DNA of 64,000 nucleotides from Bradyrhizobium diazoefficiens (GTDB taxonomy: Bacteria > Pseudomonadota > Alphaproteobacteria > Rhizobiales > Xanthobacteraceae). A program made the position numbers and the translations under genes. The stretch spans positions 4,402,001 to 4,466,000 of the forward strand of contig NZ_CP067101.1 of the NCBI RefSeq assembly GCF_016616425.1. The letters run 5' to 3'. Shown piece after piece: positions 51,129 through 60,316 of the stretch; position 1 is the stretch's first letter; every line of letters begins with the position of its first letter. The notes beneath the pieces are model-generated. The model saw only the letters and a list, made by a program, of their open reading frames with translations, searched no databases and was not told the origin of the DNA.

Positions 51129-51728
51129 TCATCCGACCTTGGCGGACGATCCCTTGGCCGGATTGGCTTTCAACCAGTCGAGGACGTCGCCCGCATTCCG
51201 GTCGGGCGGGAACACCGGGTAGAACACCCGCGTGACCTTGGCGTCGTCGATGATCAGCGCAAGGCGCTTGATCAGCGTCAGGCCTGCGACCTCCATCGTC
51301 GGCAAATTCAGGGCGCGCGTGAGCGCCAGCTTCTCGTCCGACAGCACAGGGAACGGCAGATGCAGCCGCGAGGCCATCTCGGTCTGGTATTCGTTGCTCT
51401 GGGTCGAGAGGCCGAACACCTGGGCGGCTCCGGCGGCCTTCAGCTCGGCGAACAGGTCGCGAAACGCACACGTCTGGGGCGTGCAACCACGTGCCCCCGG
51501 GATCATGTCCCAATCGTCCACCAGCGCTATCTTGCCGGGTTCGCCCGTGCGCGGATAGGCGAACACCACGGTTCGGCCGCGCAGCGCCGACAGGGTCACC
51601 GAGGTGTCGTTGGTCGCGAGCAGGCCGATCGGAGGCAGCACCATGCCTGCGAGATGGGCCGCCGCGCCGTCATCGACGGGTGCGGGAATCTGGCTCCAAT
51701 CGACCTCGAGCAGGTTCCGCTGGGTCAT
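51129..51728 (-). CDS. peroxiredoxin (PrxQ/BCP-like)
   Basis: A 199-residue thiol peroxidase. The active-site segment DMIPGARGCTPQTCAFRDLF carries Cys82 (peroxidatic) and Cys87 (resolving), as in the BCP/PrxQ class. Upstream are SALRGRTVVFAYPRTGEPG; later VFGLSTQSNEYQTEMASRLH and PFPVLSDEKLALTRALNLPT. No signal peptide. It starts five bases before the smpB stop region on the same strand and may be transcribed with smpB. Confidence 0.9.
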   Translation of the reverse strand: MTQRNLLEVDWSQIPAPVDDGAAAHLAGMVLPPIGLLATNDTSVTLSALRGRTVVFAYPRTGEPGKIALVDDWDMIPGARGCTPQTCAFRDLFAELKAAGAAQVFGLSTQSNEYQTEMASRLHLPFPVLSDEKLALTRALNLPTMEVAGLTLIKRLALIIDDAKVTRVFYPVFPPDRNAGDVLDWLKANPAKGSSAKVG

Positions 51729-51732
51729 CTCG

Positions 51733-52206
51733 TCAGCCCCTCGCCCGCATCAGGCGCCCCTTCTCCCGGCTCCAGTCACGCTTCTTCTCGGTCTCGCGCT
51801 TGTCATGCAGCTTCTTGCCCTTTGCAATCGCCAGCTGCAATTTGGCGCGGCCGCGCTCATTGAAATAGAGCTTGAGCGGGATCAGCGTCATGCCCTCGCG
51901 GTCGACGGCGCCCATCAGCTTGTTGATCTGCCGGCGATGGAGCAGCAGTTTCCGCGGCCGCTTCGGCTCGTGATTGAAGCGGTTGCCCTGAAGGTATTCG
52001 GGAATGGTGGCGTTGATCAGCCAGATCTCACCGTCCTTGGAATCGGCGTAGGATTCCGCGATCGTGCTCTTGCCGTTGCGGATCGACTTGACCTCGGTGC
52101 CGGTCAGCGCAATGCCCGCCTCGACCGTGTCCTCGATCGCATAGTTGAAGCGGGCCTTGCGATTTTCCGCCATGACCTTGATTGGACGTTCGTTTTTATC
52201 GACCAT
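51733..52206 (-). CDS. smpB: SsrA-binding protein SmpB
   Basis: Binds tmRNA and delivers it to stalled ribosomes. The 157-residue protein has the OB-fold core: [40 protein letters not shown], and the basic tail [23 protein letters not shown] 52206 (MVDKNE) was preferred to an in-frame TTG at 52215. It lies near dapA, as in many alphaproteobacteria. The tmRNA gene itself was not found in this window. Confidence 0.96.
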   Translation of the reverse strand: MVDKNERPIKVMAENRKARFNYAIEDTVEAGIALTGTEVKSIRNGKSTIAESYADSKDGEIWLINATIPEYLQGNRFNHEPKRPRKLLLHRRQINKLMGAVDREGMTLIPLKLYFNERGRAKLQLAIAKGKKLHDKRETEKKRDWSREKGRLMRARG

Positions 52207-52265
52207 GAGAGGCAAACCCGATCGAGATGCGCAGCAAAGCTAACAGTTCGGATGAAGCGCGCGCG

Positions 52266-52706
52266 TCACTTCTTGAGGAGGTCGCGGATCTCGGTCAGCA
52301 GCTCGACCTCGGCCGACGGCTTCGGCGGCGCGGCGGCCGCCGCCGCCTCCTTGCGTTTCAGGGTGTTCATGGCGCGGATCACCAGGAACAACACGAAGGC
52401 GACGATGATGAAGTTGATCGTCAGTGTGAGGAAGTTGCCCCAAGCAAGGACGGCGCCTTGCTTTTTCGCATCAGCTAAGTTGGTGGCTGTGACCTTCGCC
52501 GACAAGGGGGTGAAGTAGTTCGAGAAGTCGAGCCCGCCGGTGACGGCGCCGATGACCGGCGTGATGACGTCGCCGACCAGCGAGTTGACGATGGCGCCGA
52601 AGGCCGCGCCGATGATGACGCCGACCGCCAGGTCGACGACGTTGCCCTTCATGGCGAACTCGCGGAACTCCTTAAGCATCCGCCTGCCCTTGTCGTCGAC
52701 GCTCAT
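52266..52706 (-). CDS. mscL: large-conductance mechanosensitive channel
   Basis: Inner-membrane emergency valve against osmotic shock. The 146-residue protein has both helices: [20 protein letters not shown], then [20 protein letters not shown], and the second helix [20 protein letters not shown], followed by a cytoplasmic helix ([14 protein letters not shown]). ATG 52706 has GGGGGAG upstream. A periplasmic loop is of usual length. It lies 59 bases from smpB and 26 from dapA on the same strand. Confidence 0.96.
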   Translation of the reverse strand: MSVDDKGRRMLKEFREFAMKGNVVDLAVGVIIGAAFGAIVNSLVGDVITPVIGAVTGGLDFSNYFTPLSAKVTATNLADAKKQGAVLAWGNFLTLTINFIIVAFVLFLVIRAMNTLKRKEAAAAAAPPKPSAEVELLTEIRDLLKK

Positions 52707-52732
52707 GAACAGCTCCCCCGAAAGCCCGTGCG

Positions 52733-53623
52733 TCAGTTGATCAGGCCGGCGTGCACCATGGCGCTGCGCACTGCAACGCGGGTCGATTCGGAAACCGGCA
52801 CCATCGGCAGCCGCAGCGTCTCGTCCAGCTTGCCGAGCAGCGACATCGCATATTTGATCGGTGCCGGATTGCTCTCGATGAACAGGTTGTTGTGCAGCGG
52901 CATCAGCTTGTCGTGCAGCTTCAAGGCGGTGGCGTGGTCGCCCTTCTGCCAGGCAACGTGGAACTCCGAGCACAGGCGCGGCGCGACGTTCGAGGTGACC
53001 GAGATGCAGCCGTGGCCGCCATGGGCCATGTAGCCGAGGATGGTGGCGTCCTCGCCGGAGAGCTGGTTGAACTCCTCGCCCATCGCCGCGCGCTGCTGCG
53101 ACACACGCACCATGCTGGCGGTGGCGTCCTTGACGCCGGCGATGTTCTTCAGCTCCCACAGCCGCGTCATGGTGTCGACCGACATGTCGATCACCGAGCG
53201 CGGCGGGATGTTGTAGATGATGATCGGAATGCCGATGGCGTCGTTGATCGCCTTGAAGTGCTGGTACATCCCTTCCTGGGTCGGCTTGTTGTAGTAGGGC
53301 GTCACGACCAGCACGGCGTCCGCGCCCGCGTTCTCGGCGTGCTGCGAGAGCTCGATCGCCTCCTTGGTCGAGTTGGAGCCGGCACCTGCGATGACAGGCA
53401 CGCGGCCCTTGGCTTCAGCGATGCACCATTCGACGACCTTCTTGTGCTCGTCATGGCTGAGCGTCGGACTCTCGCCGGTGGTGCCGACCGGGACCAGCCC
53501 GTTGGTGCCCTCTGAAATCTGCCAGTTGACCAGCGAGCGGAACGCCGCCTCGTCCAGCGAGCCGTTCTTGAACGGCGTGACCAAGGCGGTGAACGACCCC
53601 CGGAATTTCGTCTTGGCTGCCAT
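52733..53623 (-). CDS. dapA: 4-hydroxy-tetrahydrodipicolinate synthase
   Basis: Condenses pyruvate with aspartate semialdehyde in lysine and diaminopimelate synthesis. The 296-residue TIM barrel has [40 protein letters not shown], Tyr in [15 protein letters not shown] and the Schiff-base lysine in [19 protein letters not shown] 53623 (MAAKTKF) has GGAGG upstream; the longer frame starting near 53800 is not coding. Divergent from the slt gene with 226 bases between. Confidence 0.96.
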   Translation of the reverse strand: MAAKTKFRGSFTALVTPFKNGSLDEAAFRSLVNWQISEGTNGLVPVGTTGESPTLSHDEHKKVVEWCIAEAKGRVPVIAGAGSNSTKEAIELSQHAENAGADAVLVVTPYYNKPTQEGMYQHFKAINDAIGIPIIIYNIPPRSVIDMSVDTMTRLWELKNIAGVKDATASMVRVSQQRAAMGEEFNQLSGEDATILGYMAHGGHGCISVTSNVAPRLCSEFHVAWQKGDHATALKLHDKLMPLHNNLFIESNPAPIKYAMSLLGKLDETLRLPMVPVSESTRVAVRSAMVHAGLIN

Positions 53624-53849
53624 GGGCTTCCTCCGTACGCGGCAATCTTGAGAGCAAGCGCCATTCATATCGGGTCTATCCCGCCGGTAAAAGGCCCGCT
53701 TCCCTGTGACGCACCGTTTAGGCCGCGATTTTGCCGCGGTGGTCGTGCAAATCGGTCCGCGGTAAGCGGCTGTTGGTATTTTGTCCGCATATTCAATCAA
53801 ATTCAGCTAGATCTTGAGCCACTTGACTGATTCGGGGCGACGAAACGCC

Positions 53850-56288
53850 GTGACCTCATTCCTTCGCGCCGCTCGGCGATCCACCGCTCTGGTTGTGTGC
53901 CTGATCGCGGGGCTGTCGGTCGGGGGCACCGTCCTTGCCAAGTCCAATGAGGCGCCCCAGGAGGCGATCAAGGACACCGCAAAGCCAACCGCCAGGGACA
54001 CCGCGACGGGATCGTCCAAGGAAACCAACAAGGAAACCAGCAAGGGAACCGGCAAGCAACCGTCGAAGGACGCGGCCAAGGGTAAGAGCAAAGGTGCAGC
54101 TAGCGCCCCGGCCAGGGACGCTGCGAAGAAACCGGCCAGGAACGCCGGCAAGGATATTGGCAAAGACGCCGGGAAAGCACGCGCCAAGGACATGCCCAAG
54201 CCTGCGGCAGCGGCCGCGGCGCCCAAACCGCGGCCGGCCGCCAAGAGTTCGTCCCCGCATTCCGCGCCGGCCGTGACTGCCACCGTAAGACCGTCTTCCA
54301 CAGCCCCTGTGCTGGCTCCGGCGACCCGCCAGCATGCCGCGCCGCGCAAGCCGGTCGTACCGGCCGCGGTCGCCGCGACGTCGTCGACGTCGCAGGCCGA
54401 CAAGGACACCCTGGCGAGCGTCATCGAACTCGTGCACAAGCGCAAGTCGGGGGACGCCACCAACGCCGCAGCCGGCATCTCGGATCCGGTCGCGCGAAAA
54501 CTCGCCGAATGGATCATCCTGCGCAGCGAGGACAATGGCGCGACCGTGGAGCGCTACCGCGCCTTCCTCTCCGCCAATCCGAGCTGGCCGTCGCAGACCT
54601 TCCTGCGCCGCCGCCTTGAAGCTGCGATGTGGGACGACAGGCGCGACGATTCCGTGGCGTGGTCGTGGTTCGAGAACGAGTCTCCGATCTCGGCCAAGGG
54701 TCGCTTCGCGCTCGCCAAGGCGATGCTGGCGCGCGGCGACCGCGCCAACGCCGAACGGCTGGTGCGCGAGGCCTGGCGCAGCGATCCGATGTCGGAGGAC
54801 ACCGAGAACAACGCGCTCGACCAGTTCGGCGCCCTGCTGACGCCGGGCGACCAGAAGGCGCGGATGGACACGCTGCTCTATGGCAGCGAGCACGAGGCCG
54901 CGTTGCGCGCGGCAAACCGCCTCGGTGCCGGCTATGTCGCACTCGCCAGGGCCCGCATCGCCGCCTACAAGAAGGCGCCGAACACGCGCGCCCTGCTCGA
55001 CGCGGTACCGCGCGAGCTGCACGGCGACCCCGGCTTCATCTTCAGCAAGATCCAGCTCCTGCGCCGCGAGGAGAAGTTCGCCGAGGCAGCCCAGCTCATG
55101 CTGTCCGCGCCGAGAGATCCGAACCGCCTCTACAATCTCGACGAATGGTGGATCGAGCGGCGCCTTTTGGCGCGCAAGATGATCGACACCGAGCAATTCC
55201 GCAGCGCCTATCTGATCGCGCGCGACGCGGCGCTGCCCTCGCGCGATATCTACAAGACCGAGCAGGAGTTCACCGCCGGGTGGATCGCGCTGCGCTTCCT
55301 CAACGACCCCGCCGCAGCCGCCCAGCATTTCGCCCGGATCGGCGTCGGCAGCGTCAATCCGACAACGCTGGCGCGCGCCGGCTATTGGCAGGGCCGCGCC
55401 GCGGAAGCCGCAGGCCGGCAGCAGGAGGCGCGCAACGCCTATGCCCGCGCAGCCGAGCAATCCACGAGCTATTACGGCCAGCTCGCGCGCGCCAAGCTCG
55501 GCCTGCCGCAGATCGGACTCAACAGCCAGCCGCGCGGGCGCGGCGCCGAGCGGCTCGAGATCGTGCGCGCTGCGCAGCTGCTCTACGAGCTCGACGAGCG
55601 TGCGCTCGCCGTCCCGATGCTCGCCGACATGGGCGAGAACGGCGATCCCGAGGTGCTCGCTGGCTTGGGTGAGCTGACCCAGCACTACGGCGACGCGCGC
55701 GGCATGCTGCTGGTCGGCAAGGCCGCACTCAATCGCGGTCTGCCGTTCGACTTCTACGCCTATCCCGTCAACGGCATTCCGCGGTTCACGCAAATCGGCC
55801 CCGAGGTCGAGCGCAGCATCGTCTACGCCATCGCCCGGCAGGAGAGTGCGTTCAATCCCTCGGTGGTCTCGCCGGCGCGGGCCTACGGGCTGATGCAGGT
55901 GACGCCGGACGCGGCGCGCTATGTCTGCAAGCGGCACGGAGCGACCTACGACCTGGCGCGGCTCAAGAATGATTCGTCCTACAACGCAACGCTCGGCGCG
56001 GCCGAGCTCGGCGGCCTGCTCGAGGACTATCGCGGCTCCTACATCATGACCTTTGCCGCCTACAATGCCGGCCGCGGCAGCGTGAGGAAGTGGATCGACC
56101 GCTACGGCGATCCGCGCGACCCGAAGGTCGATGCGGTCGACTGGGTGGAGCTGATTCCGTTCTCCGAGACGCGCAACTACGTGCAGCGGATCATGGAGAA
56201 CCTTCAGGTCTACCGCGCCCGCTTCGGCGGCGGTTCGCGGTTGCAGATCGAAGCCGACCTGCGCCGCGGCGCCGGCAGCGTGGAGTAG
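53850..56288 (+). CDS. soluble lytic murein transglycosylase
   Basis: Cleaves peptidoglycan glycan strands to 1,6-anhydro products in the periplasm. An N-terminal signal sequence (ALVVCLIAGLSVGGTVLAKS) is followed by about 120 residues of Lys/Ala/Pro/Thr-rich sequence (KETNKETSKGTGKQPSKDAA and similar), then a helical superhelix (about 200-600) and the SLT domain with the catalytic Glu665 (ARQESAFNPSVVSPARAYGL), GLMQVTPDAARYVC and YNAGRGSVRKWI. GTG 53850 was chosen over TTG 53814, which has no ribosome site. Slt70-type, divergent from dapA. Confidence 0.9.
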   Translation: MTSFLRAARRSTALVVCLIAGLSVGGTVLAKSNEAPQEAIKDTAKPTARDTATGSSKETNKETSKGTGKQPSKDAAKGKSKGAASAPARDAAKKPARNAGKDIGKDAGKARAKDMPKPAAAAAAPKPRPAAKSSSPHSAPAVTATVRPSSTAPVLAPATRQHAAPRKPVVPAAVAATSSTSQADKDTLASVIELVHKRKSGDATNAAAGISDPVARKLAEWIILRSEDNGATVERYRAFLSANPSWPSQTFLRRRLEAAMWDDRRDDSVAWSWFENESPISAKGRFALAKAMLARGDRANAERLVREAWRSDPMSEDTENNALDQFGALLTPGDQKARMDTLLYGSEHEAALRAANRLGAGYVALARARIAAYKKAPNTRALLDAVPRELHGDPGFIFSKIQLLRREEKFAEAAQLMLSAPRDPNRLYNLDEWWIERRLLARKMIDTEQFRSAYLIARDAALPSRDIYKTEQEFTAGWIALRFLNDPAAAAQHFARIGVGSVNPTTLARAGYWQGRAAEAAGRQQEARNAYARAAEQSTSYYGQLARAKLGLPQIGLNSQPRGRGAERLEIVRAAQLLYELDERALAVPMLADMGENGDPEVLAGLGELTQHYGDARGMLLVGKAALNRGLPFDFYAYPVNGIPRFTQIGPEVERSIVYAIARQESAFNPSVVSPARAYGLMQVTPDAARYVCKRHGATYDLARLKNDSSYNATLGAAELGGLLEDYRGSYIMTFAAYNAGRGSVRKWIDRYGDPRDPKVDAVDWVELIPFSETRNYVQRIMENLQVYRARFGGGSRLQIEADLRRGAGSVE

Positions 56289-56441
56289 CACGCGTCGATC
56301 AAACCGATCCTGCCTTGGGCCGTGGCCGCGGTGCGGCAGGCGTTGGCAAAATTCCATGACTCTGCCAACCGCATGGCGGAAGCATCGGAACAAGCGTTGC
56401 CACTCATCGGTTGGTGGGCTCTACAAATCTGGAGACGTGTC

Positions 56442-56720
56442 ATGTTGCGCGCAGTTGGTGCACTCGCGGTTGCAGCCGTAATCTTGTCCGGTGTTCCAGG
56501 CGGTGGCTCGCCCGCCTACGGCAAGAACCGCCACCATTCCCGACCGCAAGCGTCCGGCATTCAGGACCGCTATTGCCTGCAGGGACGACGGTGGGGGTAT
56601 CCCGGCAACTGCCAGTTTTCCACTTACAGCCAGTGCATGGCGACCGCGTCGGGCACGATCGATGCCTGCGGCCTGAACCCGACCTACGCCTTCCAGGAGT
56701 GGAAGGGTCCAAGATGGTGA
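56442..56720 (+). CDS. DUF3551 secreted protein, 92 residues
   Basis: A signal peptide (MLRAVGALAVAAVILSGVPG) is followed by the DUF3551 core: RYCLQGRRWGYPGNCQFSTY, then SQCMATASGTIDACGLNPTY with four cysteines. The family is abundant in Bradyrhizobium and Rhodopseudomonas, small and periplasmic, of unknown function. ATG 56442 has GGAG eight bases upstream. A second DUF3551 gene converges on it from 57110. Confidence 0.8.
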   Translation: MLRAVGALAVAAVILSGVPGGGSPAYGKNRHHSRPQASGIQDRYCLQGRRWGYPGNCQFSTYSQCMATASGTIDACGLNPTYAFQEWKGPRW

Positions 56721-56798
56721 TCTGATTGCTCTCGTCGAGGGGGCGCAACTCGCAGGCAAGGTGCGAGGTCCTGCCTGCGTAAGCACACGGTTCGAGTC

Positions 56799-57110
56799 TC
56801 ACCACATCCTGTCGGGGGCGGACCGGCGGTGAGGTGGGCGAGCCGGGCGGACCGAGGTCGGCTGGGACCAGTATGGGTTCGTGAGGCACATTGCCGGCAA
56901 TCCCATCGCAGAAGCCTTGCAATCCTCCCATGACCGATAGCTGCAGGAGATCCTGCTGCTGCCGCCCCACTCCCATTGCTGGAGGCACACCGGATAGTTG
57001 GGGTCCAGGAGTTCGGCGGCTGCCGGCGCGAGTCCCGGCGTAACCACAGCAACCATCGATGTCGCTGCGAGCGCGCTCAGCATCCGTCTCCAGATCGTCG
57101 AAATGTTCAT
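56799..57110 (-). CDS. DUF3551-like secreted protein, 103 residues
   Basis: Signal-like N-terminus (RRMLSALAATSMVAVVTPGL) and a DUF3551-type core: YPVCLQQWEWGGSSRISCSY, then SWEDCKASAMGLPAMCLTNP with four cysteines. The C-terminal tail after the core is Arg/Pro-rich and may be a read-through of a shorter protein. ATG 57110 has GGGAG upstream. Convergent with the first DUF3551 gene, with 78 bases between. Confidence 0.72.
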   Translation of the reverse strand: MNISTIWRRMLSALAATSMVAVVTPGLAPAAAELLDPNYPVCLQQWEWGGSSRISCSYRSWEDCKASAMGLPAMCLTNPYWSQPTSVRPARPPHRRSAPDRMW

Positions 57111-57153
57111 GGTCAGAAGCTCCCTTACCGCGCTCTCGAACGATCCGCCTTTT

Positions 57154-57230
57154 AGAGCATGATCCGCAAAAGTGTGAACCGGTTTTCCCTCGCGACGAAC
57201 GCGGAACGCGTTTGCGCGGAGATCATGCTC
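57154..57230. repeat. dispersed palindromic repeat
   Basis: GAGCATGATC (57155-57164) and GATCATGCTC (57221-57230) form a perfect 10-bp inverted repeat around a CCGGTTTTCCCTCGCG core. This is a common rhizobial intergenic element (recalled). It lies between the DUF3551 gene and the porin terminator. Confidence 0.75.
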
Positions 57231-57302
57231 AAACAATGATCCAAAGCGCGACGACGATTCATCCCAATCTCATCGCGCTTCAGGTGCTCTTTGCACAGCC
57301 CG

Positions 57303-57336
57303 CAAAGAAAAACCCCGGCAGTTTCCTGCCGGGGTT
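57303..57336 (-). terminator. Rho-independent terminator of the porin gene
   Basis: AACCCCGGCAG (57311-57321) with CTGCCGGGGTT (57326-57336), a four-base loop, and on the minus strand a TTTTTCTTTG tail. It lies 25 bases after the porin stop. Confidence 0.9.
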
Positions 57337-57360
57337 CTCCAATCAATCGGAAGATTGATC

Positions 57361-58836
57361 TTAGAAGCTGCGCTGAGCGCGGAGCAACAGCTGGAGGTTG
57401 CCCTGATCCTTCAGCTCATACGCGGCTGTCGGCTTCGCAAGCGTGGAGGCCGGCGTAGCAACGATCGTACCCGCGTACTTCTGGTCGAGCCAGACGTAGC
57501 TCACGTCAGCCGTGAAGGCGAGGCCCTTGACCGGGGTCCAGACCAAGTTGCCGCCGAGAACCGCAAGATTGAAGTCCGGGTTACAAGTCGCCGCGGTGCC
57601 AAAAGCGGTAGCAAAGTTGGTGCAGATCAGGCCCTTGCCGGTGTTACCGTACTTGAGCTGAGCATAGGCGCCGTAGATGCCCGACGCCCAACCCGGAGCC
57701 CAGTTGTGGGTGAAACCACCACGGAAGCCCCAGGTCTTGACGGTGTCGATCCCGGTGCCTGCAGCGTAGACGCCATCAGCGATACCGGCGAAGCCGAGGC
57801 TCTGATACGCAACGCCGCTGCCGCCGAACATGAAGATGTTCTGCGGGAACAAGCTCTGGAAGTTGTAGTGCGAGGCACCGTCGGTGTAGACGGCCTGCAA
57901 GTTGATCGAGTCACCCGCACCGGTCGGGATGTTCTTGATCGACAGAGCAGCCTGCACAGCCCAGCCCCACTTGTCGTCGGGGTGGCCGGTGACTTCCGTC
58001 GTGCCATAGTAGGCCGAGTGGATGTCATGCGCGACGGCCGACAGCTGGAACAGACCCCAGGCTTGGTCGACACGCACCTGACCGACGATGTCGGGCGCGC
58101 GCGTGCCACCCCAGTCCGACGCACCGTAGGTGCCTTGGATGAGGGACGCAGCCGTGAAGACGTCAGTGTTCCAGAGGTTCGACTGACCGCCGGCACCCGA
58201 CGACTGGTCCTGCACCGCCAGCGAGCCGGTGATGCCCTGACCGAAGTCAGCCGTGTAGGCGATCTGGTTGATACCGGTGACGTAGTTGCTGCCGCCCGGA
58301 AGGAAGTCGGGACCGCCAGCCGGATAGCTCTGCCACGGGGCGTCGAAGATCGAGACGGTGCGGCCGAGGGTGAAACCAGCGAACTGGATGAACGCATGGT
58401 AGAGGCCGAGCGAGGCCGAACCAGACGGAGACGTCGACGGGGTGCTGCCGGTGACGGACGGGGTGTCGTAGGAGAAGATCATATCGGCGTAGGTGCGCAC
58501 CACGCCATATTCCGTCGCCGTGCGCGTATCGACGTTGAAGTCCATACGAGCGCGGGTCTGGAAGTAGTTGCTCAGACGGTTCTTGGCACCCGCCGGGGCG
58601 CCCTGACCGATGCCGTAGTCGCTGTTGGTGTTCGCCAGTGCGTCGGCACGGACATAGCCACCCAGCTTGATGCAAGTATCAGTGCCCGGGATGTAGTAGA
58701 AACCCGCACCGTACAGGGAGCAGATCTTCACGTATTCGACCGCTTTGGCCTTCAACGGCAGATCGGCTGCCTGCGCTCCGCCCACGGCGATCAGACCCGC
58801 CGCTGAGCCGAGCAAAAGGCTCTTAACCAACTTCAT
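57361..58836 (-). CDS. outer-membrane porin (alphaproteobacterial family)
   Basis: A general diffusion porin of the outer membrane. The 491-residue protein has a signal peptide (KSLLLGSAAGLIAVGGAQAA), then DLPLKAKAVEYVKICSLYGA, a segment shared by Bradyrhizobium porins with KICSLYGAGFYYIPGTDTC, and a beta-barrel ending in phenylalanine (LLLRAQRSF). GGSNYVTGINQIAYTADFGQ and GFRGGFTHNWAPGWASGIYG lie inside. The ATG has GGAGG upstream, and it has its own terminator. Genomes of this genus hold several copies. Confidence 0.93.
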   Translation of the reverse strand: MKLVKSLLLGSAAGLIAVGGAQAADLPLKAKAVEYVKICSLYGAGFYYIPGTDTCIKLGGYVRADALANTNSDYGIGQGAPAGAKNRLSNYFQTRARMDFNVDTRTATEYGVVRTYADMIFSYDTPSVTGSTPSTSPSGSASLGLYHAFIQFAGFTLGRTVSIFDAPWQSYPAGGPDFLPGGSNYVTGINQIAYTADFGQGITGSLAVQDQSSGAGGQSNLWNTDVFTAASLIQGTYGASDWGGTRAPDIVGQVRVDQAWGLFQLSAVAHDIHSAYYGTTEVTGHPDDKWGWAVQAALSIKNIPTGAGDSINLQAVYTDGASHYNFQSLFPQNIFMFGGSGVAYQSLGFAGIADGVYAAGTGIDTVKTWGFRGGFTHNWAPGWASGIYGAYAQLKYGNTGKGLICTNFATAFGTAATCNPDFNLAVLGGNLVWTPVKGLAFTADVSYVWLDQKYAGTIVATPASTLAKPTAAYELKDQGNLQLLLRAQRSF

Positions 58837-59494
58837 GTTAAACCTCCAAGTTGCTCTTCAGGGAAGGTCACTGACCGGACGGCCAATTCCCAAACCCCCT
58901 CTAAATCACCGCTTTCGGCCCCTTCGCGCCTTCGGACACACCCGCATGAACGCGAGGGACTTAAGCGAATGACCTAAACGGGACGACCTCGGGATGCCCC
59001 CCTCCGTCGCTCAGTCACAATTACCGAACGTCCTTGCACACACAACAACAGAACGCTTCGAAACGGCCCGATGAAGCTTGTTTTCCGCCGGGTGTTGCAC
59101 AAATAACACGCAGATGTGATCGCGACGTCCGCGCAAGCTATTGTTTTCATTCGTCTTTTTAGGACGGTTCCATTTGCCGCCAAAACTCCTCACCTGAGGC
59201 AGCGGGGCCGGGCAGCACGCGGTTACGGCTCTGACGCGACTCGAATCGTAGAATCGGACCGCGCAGTGAGGTGGGAACGTAACGCCCCGGGGAAGGCCGC
59301 CCACCCGCCCCATCGGCGTCCCGGCCCGCCGGCCGCGCCAGGCGGCGGCGGCTCGATTTGGAGGTATCGAGGCTCTATTGGGATGGCGCCCGGGAGCAAA
59401 CCGCCTTGTTTCGAAAATCGCTGGCAATATTCGAGCGAAAACACACGCTTCCAAATTGACCGGCCCAAGCAATTAGATGCATAAGGCTCGCACC
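58837..59494. other. 658-base gene-free interval
   Basis: Upstream of the porin gene and the tRNA. Open frames at 59116-59484 and on the other strand have no ribosome site and depend on the GC-rich composition. The porin promoter should lie at about 58840-58990. No terminator or repeat recognised. Confidence 0.6.
59456..59485 (+). promoter_or_regulatory. candidate tRNA-Ser promoter
   Basis: TTGACC at 59456-59461 and a CATAAG at 59480-59485 with an 18-base spacer. It would start transcription a few bases before the mature tRNA 5' end at 59495. Confidence 0.45.
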
Positions 59495-59587
59495 GGAGAG
59501 GTGGCCGAGTGGCTGAAGGCAACGCTTTGCTAAAGCGTCATACGGTCTCAAGCTGTATCGAGGGTTCGAATCCCTCCCTCTCCGCCA
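59495..59587 (+). tRNA. tRNA-Ser (anticodon GCT)
   Basis: GGAGAGG (59495-59501) pairs with CCTCTCC (59577-59583); discriminator G at 59584 and encoded CCA at 59585-59587. Anticodon loop TTGCTAA with GCT at 59529-59531, read in a 5-bp stem (ACGCT / AGCGT). A long variable arm and the T-loop GGTTCGAATCC follow. Class II tRNA with the usual serine features; decodes AGC/AGU. Confidence 0.97.
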
Positions 59588-59618
59588 CCCAGGCTGTTGT
59601 CCAGCCCTGTCCAGCCCG

Positions 59619-59658
59619 GACACATAGGTAACAGAACGTACCTGAGACATGGGTGACA
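59619..59658. repeat. IS-end-like direct repeat remnant
   Basis: ACATAGGTAACA (59622-59633) and ACATGGGTGACA (59647-59658) are 12-mers differing at two positions, 25 bases apart. I recall this motif pair beside IS481-type elements in rhizobia. It lies 35 bases after tRNA-Ser. No transposase gene remains nearby. Confidence 0.45.
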
Positions 59659-59745
59659 ACCTCGTGCCGAACGGGTTGTCGAGGGTTGCAGGGTCACTCA
59701 CTCCACGCCTTCGTTGGCACTGTCCTTATATGTGTGCGCCCGCGC

Positions 59746-59955
59746 CTAGCGGTGGAACCGCCAGATCCGCCAATGCGAGGGCGAAATCAGCACGGCCTCG
59801 TTGGCCCAGACGTTGAACCAGACGCCGGACCTGCGCCGGCACGGAAATGACCAGGGCAGAATCCCCGTCTTGTGCAGACGGCCGAGTTCCAGGTCGCACT
59901 CATCGGGAGCGATCTGAATCGGCAGCCATCGTCCATTCATGTCGGGGTCGCTCAT
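59746..59955 (-). CDS. hypothetical protein, 69 residues
   Basis: Starts MSDPDMNGRWLPIQIAPDEC, then DLELGRLHKTGILPWSFPCR, ending SPSHWRIWRFHR. It resembles a small family of Bradyrhizobium proteins with a WLPI...P..DLEL...FPCRR...HWR pattern (recalled). Two cysteines. No membrane segment. ATG 59955 has a weak GAGCGG site; a second ATG at 59940 is possible. Confidence 0.6.
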   Translation of the reverse strand: MSDPDMNGRWLPIQIAPDECDLELGRLHKTGILPWSFPCRRRSGVWFNVWANEAVLISPSHWRIWRFHR

Positions 59956-60049
59956 GCCGCTCGGGTCTACGTGGCGGCGCGACGAAGAAGCTTGATTCAA
60001 CGCAATCAGGCCCACCCGTGCGAACACGGGTGTGGATGCGGTTCTCGGT

Positions 60050-60316
60050 TCAGTGCGTGGAGACCCACGCCCTCGCCTCGCGCTGCGCGGCGGAGATCTC
60101 GGCCTCCGACATCTGCCCGGCAACCTCCTGGCGCAGCGCCACGGCATCCATGCGGCCCTTCAGCGCGGCGAGATTGAACCATTTATGCGCGGCGACGAGA
60201 TCGACCAGCCCGGAGCGGCCGCTCGCCCAATACATCCCGCGCTCGAACAGCACGTCCGACAGCGCGCTCGCCTCGATCGGCGTCGCCGTCTCCAGATCGA
60301 AAGAACCCTGAAACAT
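60050..60316 (-). CDS. SEL1-like repeat protein, 88 residues
   Basis: Short helical protein with SEL1/TPR-like repeats: ASALSDVLFERGMYWASGRS, LVDLVAAHKWFNLAALKGRM and DAVALRQEVAGQMSEAEISA. Related to small SEL1 proteins common in Bradyrhizobium. ATG 60316 was chosen, with AGGGG eight bases upstream; a GTG at 60319 is also possible. Probably a protein-protein interaction adaptor. Confidence 0.75.
   Translation of the reverse strand: MFQGSFDLETATPIEASALSDVLFERGMYWASGRSGLVDLVAAHKWFNLAALKGRMDAVALRQEVAGQMSEAEISAAQREARAWVSTH

Noticed and set aside
53856..56393. 845-codon open frame antisense to the lytic transglycosylase
   Set aside because: Mirror of a clear SLT gene; high-GC third-position effect.
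56700..56815. tRNA-like words (GGTTCGAGTC then TCACCACA) between the DUF3551 genes
   Set aside because: No acceptor pairing of seven bases and no anticodon stem. At most a T-arm remnant.
59116..59484. 122-codon open frame upstream of tRNA-Ser
   Set aside because: Pro/Arg/Gly-rich shadow of GC-rich intergenic DNA; no start signal.
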